Below are positions 60,626 to 64,000 of a stretch of DNA of 64,000 bases, piece after piece (within the stretch, counting starts at the first letter, position 1; each line of letters starts with the position of its first letter). Position numbers and translations under genes: made by a program. The notes beneath the pieces are model-generated. The model made no database searches and was not told where the DNA came from. It was given only the letters and a program-made list of their open reading frames with translations. Source of the DNA: Prolixibacteraceae bacterium UBA1413 (GTDB taxonomy: Bacteria; Bacteroidota; Bacteroidia; Bacteroidales; Prolixibacteraceae); contig DBPT01000001.1 in assembly GCA_002304925.1 (NCBI GenBank), forward strand, positions 62,001-126,000, given 5' to 3'.

Positions 60626-63496
60626 TTATGCAGGGGGCATGCCCTTTTTCCGTCCGCGAACCTTTCTGACGGCCAGGTCGGAAATCAGGAAGATCAGGAT
60701 ACCTCCCATCAGGACAAGGAGGTGGTTTTTTAAGCCACTGAACAGGGGATCAGACTGTCCGATGCTTATATATCCCAGCCATAAATGAGGGTGTGCCGTC
60801 GCCGGTCCGGCATGCTGCAGATAATGGAGCTTGGCAGTTCTTAATGCGGCGTCCTTGCTCTTCCCGAACAGAAGGTTCCGGTAAAAGTCCTTCATTATCT
60901 CACTCCCCGACTGGTCTTCCACATTCCACAGTGAAAGCACCACGGAATGACAACCGGCATACATGAATCCCCGGGCGAGGCTGATGACTCCTTCACCAGT
61001 CCGGAAAATACCACCACCTGTATTACAGGCGCTGAGCACTGTCATGTCAGCTCCCATCTTCAGGTTGTAGATGTCAGCTGTGTTCAGTAATCCGTCGTTG
61101 TCCAGGCTGTCAGGAATCTCCGGTGAAAATAGCAGCCGTGAGAAAAGGGGAAGCGAATCATTGATCAAGGCATGCATGGCCAGATGAACGATTTGGTATT
61201 TCCCTGCCTCTTCCCTGAATTTTTTCTCTGTCGACGCTTTGCCCATAAAAGTCGTCGCGTTCAGCCTGCGCTTCAGAAAAGTGACTTCATCAACTGATCC
61301 GGGGATGCCCGGAAGATAAACCGAAAGATGCGGGAAAAGATCGTCATCATCATACGAAGGAGCAAAAGCGATCGTTTTCTTTTTCTTTAAACGTAATCCG
61401 TTTGTGACATCATGGAGTAAAACGGCAGAGTATGCGTAATTTATAGTATACCTTTTTATCAGATAGGGCAAATCGTGAAAATGAATCATAGACAGATCCG
61501 GTTTCTCATCAAGCAACGCCTCAAAAGGGAGATAGCTCAATATTCCCCCTGGGACGATGGTTATCTTTTTACCCTTTATGAAATCTTCACACGGCTTGAA
61601 AAGGATGGTATAAAGATCATTCGCCGCTTCACAATAGGTTCTGAAATCCTCAATCCCGGTAAGCAGAAAGCCGGTTGAAGAAACAAAATCATAAATTTGC
61701 AGGACCTGTTCGCTGTATTTCGGATGGAATGGCTGCCTGACAAAATGGTAATCTTTTTTCGAAAGGGCTATAATGTAAATTTCACCTTCAGTACTGCCCC
61801 TGCCGGGATTTAAAGTATAGGAAAGCAGCACTTCATCTTTCCGGAGTCTTTTTCTGACAGCGTCGAAAGTAAGCGGTCTGACTTTGTATTTCATCTGATA
61901 ATAGCCGCTGTAGTTCGCCTCCATGGATTCCCGGATTCTGACGAGCTGCTGTTCGTTATTAAAAATCCGTTCGTTCAGGCTGGCCAGCCTGGCAGAATCG
62001 GGTTTTTCCTGCATGTTCTCTTCGTACAGCTTTTCACGGTAGTAGGCCAGGTTTGAGTTGCAGGTAGATTCCATCCTGATGAGGCTGTCCGCAATCAGTT
62101 GTCCGGAACGGGATTCAATTTCAGTGATCTGATCGTACAGGGTGACGGCTTTGTTTTTTTCTGAATGGTGGAAAGCAACCTCTGCCCAACGGATATTTCC
62201 GGTTATCTCATGCAATTCATAGGCCGACTCAATGGCGCAGACAAAAATGTCCTGCTCCAGTTCACTGATAAGACTTTTACTCTCTTCGGTGACAAACCCG
62301 GTACGCAAATATCCCACCATGTCACTCGCCGCAGAATAATAATTCAAGGCTTCTGACAGAAATTCCGTTTTTTCACCATGCGCCTGTGCCGAAGCCAGGC
62401 CGGCCAGCTGCTGACAGCATATTCCCGAGTTTTGCAGGAGTTGGAGCGTCAGGGCGGGGAAATTGCTCCTGAAATTCACATCGGCTCCGGGCATAATGCT
62501 CTCCCCGGGTGGATTGATGACTTCCAGACCTTTTTTATACCAGGACAATGCGTTAAGCAGGTTTTCCCTTTTTAACATCTGAAAATGCTCAAAGGAGGAG
62601 GATTCTATCATTTTAGATGCATAAGCTTTACCGGTGGCATTGTAAACTTCTCCGATTTCACCCCGCGTATTCCGGTAAAGCCGGTAGATTTTTTCTGCTT
62701 TGCCAAGGTAATTCAGTGCAGAATCATGTTCTGACATTACATTCAGAAGTTGGGCATAAATAAGATACTGGTCGGCCAGACTGAGATCTTCCCTGCCGTT
62801 TTCCTTCAATATCAGCCTGATCATTTCATGGTGCATCGTTTTTGCTTTACCTGGCTGACCAGTGAATGTGAAAATGCTGGCTATCAGTCTCATGTACTGA
62901 ATTTGCTGGCTGACCGGACCTGTCGGAAGATGCTGGGTGGCCAGCTGCAACGCCTTCTCATCCATGTTGATCTGATGATAACAATTGGCCAGGTTATATA
63001 TCGCCGACACATAATTCTCCCTGTTAAATTTGTCGGGCGAATGTTCGTAAATATAAACCGCTCTCTCGTGATACCGGATTGCTTCGCTGAGATTTCCCTT
63101 TTGCCGGTAATAGTTGCCGATGTTCGTATAAATATCCCCCAGCCGGGAATCATTTTCAGGGGCATTGTACAGGTACATTTTTTCAGCCAACAAAAAGTAT
63201 TGGTGGGCATTGTCATACTGCAACAGGTTTTTATACTGTATTGCCATGCCCATATAGGTACTCCCCAGCCGGTAATGGTTTTCCCCGAAAACTCTTTTAC
63301 GGTATTCCAGGCTCTTTTTGAAAAACTCAAGCGCTTTTTCCGGCTCTCCCTTCAACGCAAATTCCATGGCTTCACGGTGAAATTGCACGGCCTTCAGACT
63401 GTCATCACGGCTGTATTCAGTCCGGGAAGTGCAAAACACCGGAAGAAACATAAAAAAGGTTAACAGGATTCTTTTTGCTGAAGTTTTAAAGTTCAT
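60626..63496 (-). CDS. Membrane-anchored TPR-CHAT caspase-like protease
   Basis: I start at ATG 63496 (MNFKTSAKRILLTFFMFLPVF), which gives a signal or anchor; the longer frame from 63547 adds 17 residues with no support. The first ~380 residues hold TPR units (for example GNYYRQKGNLSEAIRYHERAV and YNLANCYHQINMDEKAL), a coiled linker follows, and the C-terminal ~330 residues form a CHAT domain. The catalytic His775 lies in HLAMHALIND and Cys824 in LSACNTGGGIFRTGEGV. A transmembrane helix ends the protein (LLVLMGGILIFLISDLAV), so the CHAT part should lie outside the cytoplasm. It converges on the anti-sigma gene with a 9-base gap. Substrate unknown; a Gly-Gly leader peptide gene lies just upstream, divergently. 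Confidence 0.92.
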   Translation of the reverse strand: MNFKTSAKRILLTFFMFLPVFCTSRTEYSRDDSLKAVQFHREAMEFALKGEPEKALEFFKKSLEYRKRVFGENHYRLGSTYMGMAIQYKNLLQYDNAHQYFLLAEKMYLYNAPENDSRLGDIYTNIGNYYRQKGNLSEAIRYHERAVYIYEHSPDKFNRENYVSAIYNLANCYHQINMDEKALQLATQHLPTGPVSQQIQYMRLIASIFTFTGQPGKAKTMHHEMIRLILKENGREDLSLADQYLIYAQLLNVMSEHDSALNYLGKAEKIYRLYRNTRGEIGEVYNATGKAYASKMIESSSFEHFQMLKRENLLNALSWYKKGLEVINPPGESIMPGADVNFRSNFPALTLQLLQNSGICCQQLAGLASAQAHGEKTEFLSEALNYYSAASDMVGYLRTGFVTEESKSLISELEQDIFVCAIESAYELHEITGNIRWAEVAFHHSEKNKAVTLYDQITEIESRSGQLIADSLIRMESTCNSNLAYYREKLYEENMQEKPDSARLASLNERIFNNEQQLVRIRESMEANYSGYYQMKYKVRPLTFDAVRKRLRKDEVLLSYTLNPGRGSTEGEIYIIALSKKDYHFVRQPFHPKYSEQVLQIYDFVSSTGFLLTGIEDFRTYCEAANDLYTILFKPCEDFIKGKKITIVPGGILSYLPFEALLDEKPDLSMIHFHDLPYLIKRYTINYAYSAVLLHDVTNGLRLKKKKTIAFAPSYDDDDLFPHLSVYLPGIPGSVDEVTFLKRRLNATTFMGKASTEKKFREEAGKYQIVHLAMHALINDSLPLFSRLLFSPEIPDSLDNDGLLNTADIYNLKMGADMTVLSACNTGGGIFRTGEGVISLARGFMYAGCHSVVLSLWNVEDQSGSEIMKDFYRNLLFGKSKDAALRTAKLHYLQHAGPATAHPHLWLGYISIGQSDPLFSGLKNHLLVLMGGILIFLISDLAVRKVRGRKKGMPPA

Positions 63497-63608
63497 AAAA
63501 TCAAATGTATAAAGATTATTTGATTTTTTTCTGAAAAAAAACTTCACATCTATGGGTTACCTTTCATTTGTTTACAGAATATAATAAAGAGTGAATGTAA
63601 AAATTAAA

Positions 63609-63622
63609 ATTAAACGTTTAAT
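63609..63622 (+). promoter_or_regulatory. Perfect 14-bp palindrome upstream of the peptide gene
   Basis: ATTAAACGTTTAAT is fully self-complementary and ends 11 bases before the ATG at 63633. This is a good operator candidate, or part of the ribosome-site region. A near-consensus TTCATTTG -7 box lies at 63563-63570 without a clear -33. Confidence 0.55.
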
Positions 63623-63632
63623 GATGTAAGCC

Positions 63633-63791
63633 ATGAAAAATTCGAAAAGAACCCTGAAAATGAACAGTTTTTATGAATCGAACCATATGGAAGAATTGAA
63701 TACAGAAGAGATGTACAGGATCAGGGGTGGTAATAAAGGCGAAAAAACGAAAACCAAAGATATTGATGTTTACGATACGCGAGAAGATTAA
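63633..63791 (+). CDS. Short peptide with Gly-Gly leader-like motif (possible RiPP precursor)
   Basis: This 52-residue open frame is MKNSKRTLKMNSFYESNHM (1-19), then EELNTEEMYRIRGG (20-33) and a charged core NKGEKTKTKDIDVYDTRED (34-52). The stretch LNTEEMYRIRGG resembles the Gly-Gly leader of the GG-Bacteroidales natural-product precursor family (leader pattern Lxx(E)EMxxIxGG). The core has few aromatic residues and no Cys, so a lanthipeptide is unlikely. It has a palindrome upstream and its own terminator downstream, supporting a separate short transcript. The window shows no maturation enzyme beyond the CHAT protease and a partial gene at the right edge. It is too short for standard ORF thresholds. 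Confidence 0.75.
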   Translation: MKNSKRTLKMNSFYESNHMEELNTEEMYRIRGGNKGEKTKTKDIDVYDTRED

Positions 63792-63820
63792 ATGAAGATG
63801 CTTTTCCGGAGAATGGGATT

Positions 63821-63850
63821 AGGGTGGAATGCAGAATTCTACCCTTTTTT
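63821..63850 (+). terminator. Intrinsic terminator of the peptide gene
   Basis: AGGGTGGAAT (63821-63830) pairs with ATTCTACCCT (63836-63845; one G-T pair) over a GCAGA loop, followed by a run of T residues. It overlaps the stop codon of the convergent partial gene. Confidence 0.85.
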
Positions 63851-64000
63851 GTTTAGCTTCCTTTTGATCACCAGTTGTTTCCGCTTTCCTACGAAAAGTT
63901 CATATTTCTGAAAACTACATTCCATGGCGCCGTTGTACAGCCTGTGTTTTTCTGACGGCCGCAGTCCGATCTTTTGCAGCATTTCAGGGGAGGCAGAAAG
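63839..64000 (-). CDS. C-terminal end of an unidentified protein (cut by the window edge)
   Basis: An open minus-strand frame of 54 codons enters from the right edge and stops at TAG 63839-63841. Its visible end is SASPEMLQKIGLRPSEKHRL (residues 2-21), then YNGAMECSFQKYELFVGKRK (22-41), then a basic tail QLVIKRKLNKKG. I do not recognise the family from the tail. It converges on the peptide gene across the shared terminator. Its identity may reveal whether the peptide is part of a biosynthetic cluster. Confidence 0.6.
   Translation of the reverse strand, partial: LSASPEMLQKIGLRPSEKHRLYNGAMECSFQKYELFVGKRKQLVIKRKLNKKG

Noticed and set aside
60633..60649. GGGCATGCCC followed by T residues between the convergent anti-sigma and CHAT genes
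   Set aside because: It is part of the CHAT C-terminal coding sequence and the loop would be too small for a stable hairpin, so I did not call a terminator.
60626..63496. TPR-CHAT gene as the protease partner of a type III-E CRISPR effector
   Set aside because: No CRISPR array or Cas/gRAMP gene is present, and this protein has a signal segment and a C-terminal transmembrane helix, which points to the envelope.
1..64000. CRISPR array, rRNA operon, prophage or replication origin
   Set aside because: No regularly spaced direct repeats, rRNA-like sequence, phage structural genes or DnaA-box cluster were seen.

Overview
The window comes from a Bacteroidota chromosome, most likely order Bacteroidales. 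The evidence is two SusC/SusD pairs, several secreted proteins ending in type IX secretion (T9SS) sorting domains, a long six-domain ribosomal protein S1, DUF3822 next to rsmD, and promoters of the Bacteroidota form TTG-N19/20-TAnnTTTG. No rRNA, CRISPR array or prophage was found. Two tRNAs are present (Arg-CCG and Asp-GTC).

Bases 1-10,200 hold cell-wall and polysaccharide enzymes: a left-truncated amidase, a NodB-type deacetylase, a PL9 pectate lyase with a decayed 3' scrap of a second namZ-like gene beside it, a GH171/NamZ (DUF1343) muramidase, a transglutaminase-like lipoprotein, an NlpC/P60 endopeptidase and a dipeptide epimerase. The last four form a likely muropeptide-scavenging set. 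An IS4-family element (10,249-11,659) follows, with its transposase interrupted by one amber codon.

Bases 11,841-30,669 form a SusCD locus: SusC, SusD, two surface lipoproteins, a phosphodiester glycosidase (NAGPA/DUF2233), a GHL10 hydrolase, a beta-propeller lipoprotein, an Amidase_3 amidase and a beta-helix protein. It ends at a strong terminator. The enzyme content points to bacterial cell wall rather than plant glycan as the substrate, which is an inference. A second, minimal SusCD pair (30,922-36,222) is followed by a FadR-type regulator.

Bases 37,186-57,200 are mostly housekeeping: tRNA-Arg, galU overlapping a glucuronokinase-like GHMP kinase, an acyl-CoA synthetase, a GntR regulator, a phosphoesterase, tRNA-Asp, rsmD, DUF3822, a RecD-like helicase, rnz, a STAS protein, rpsA, rfbACD without rfbB, a phosphohexomutase and a BamA/TamA-like protein. 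A structured ~146-bp dispersed repeat lies just after two plus-strand genes, and a fragment of it lies after a third.

Bases 57,400-64,000 are the most unusual part: a TonB-like protein, a predicted ~80-nt small RNA, an ECF sigma factor translationally coupled to a repeat-containing membrane anti-sigma-like TPR protein, a convergent membrane-anchored TPR-CHAT protease, and a 52-residue peptide with a Gly-Gly leader-like motif. The peptide has a palindrome in front of it and a terminator behind it. It may be a protease, substrate and regulator module or a RiPP-like system.
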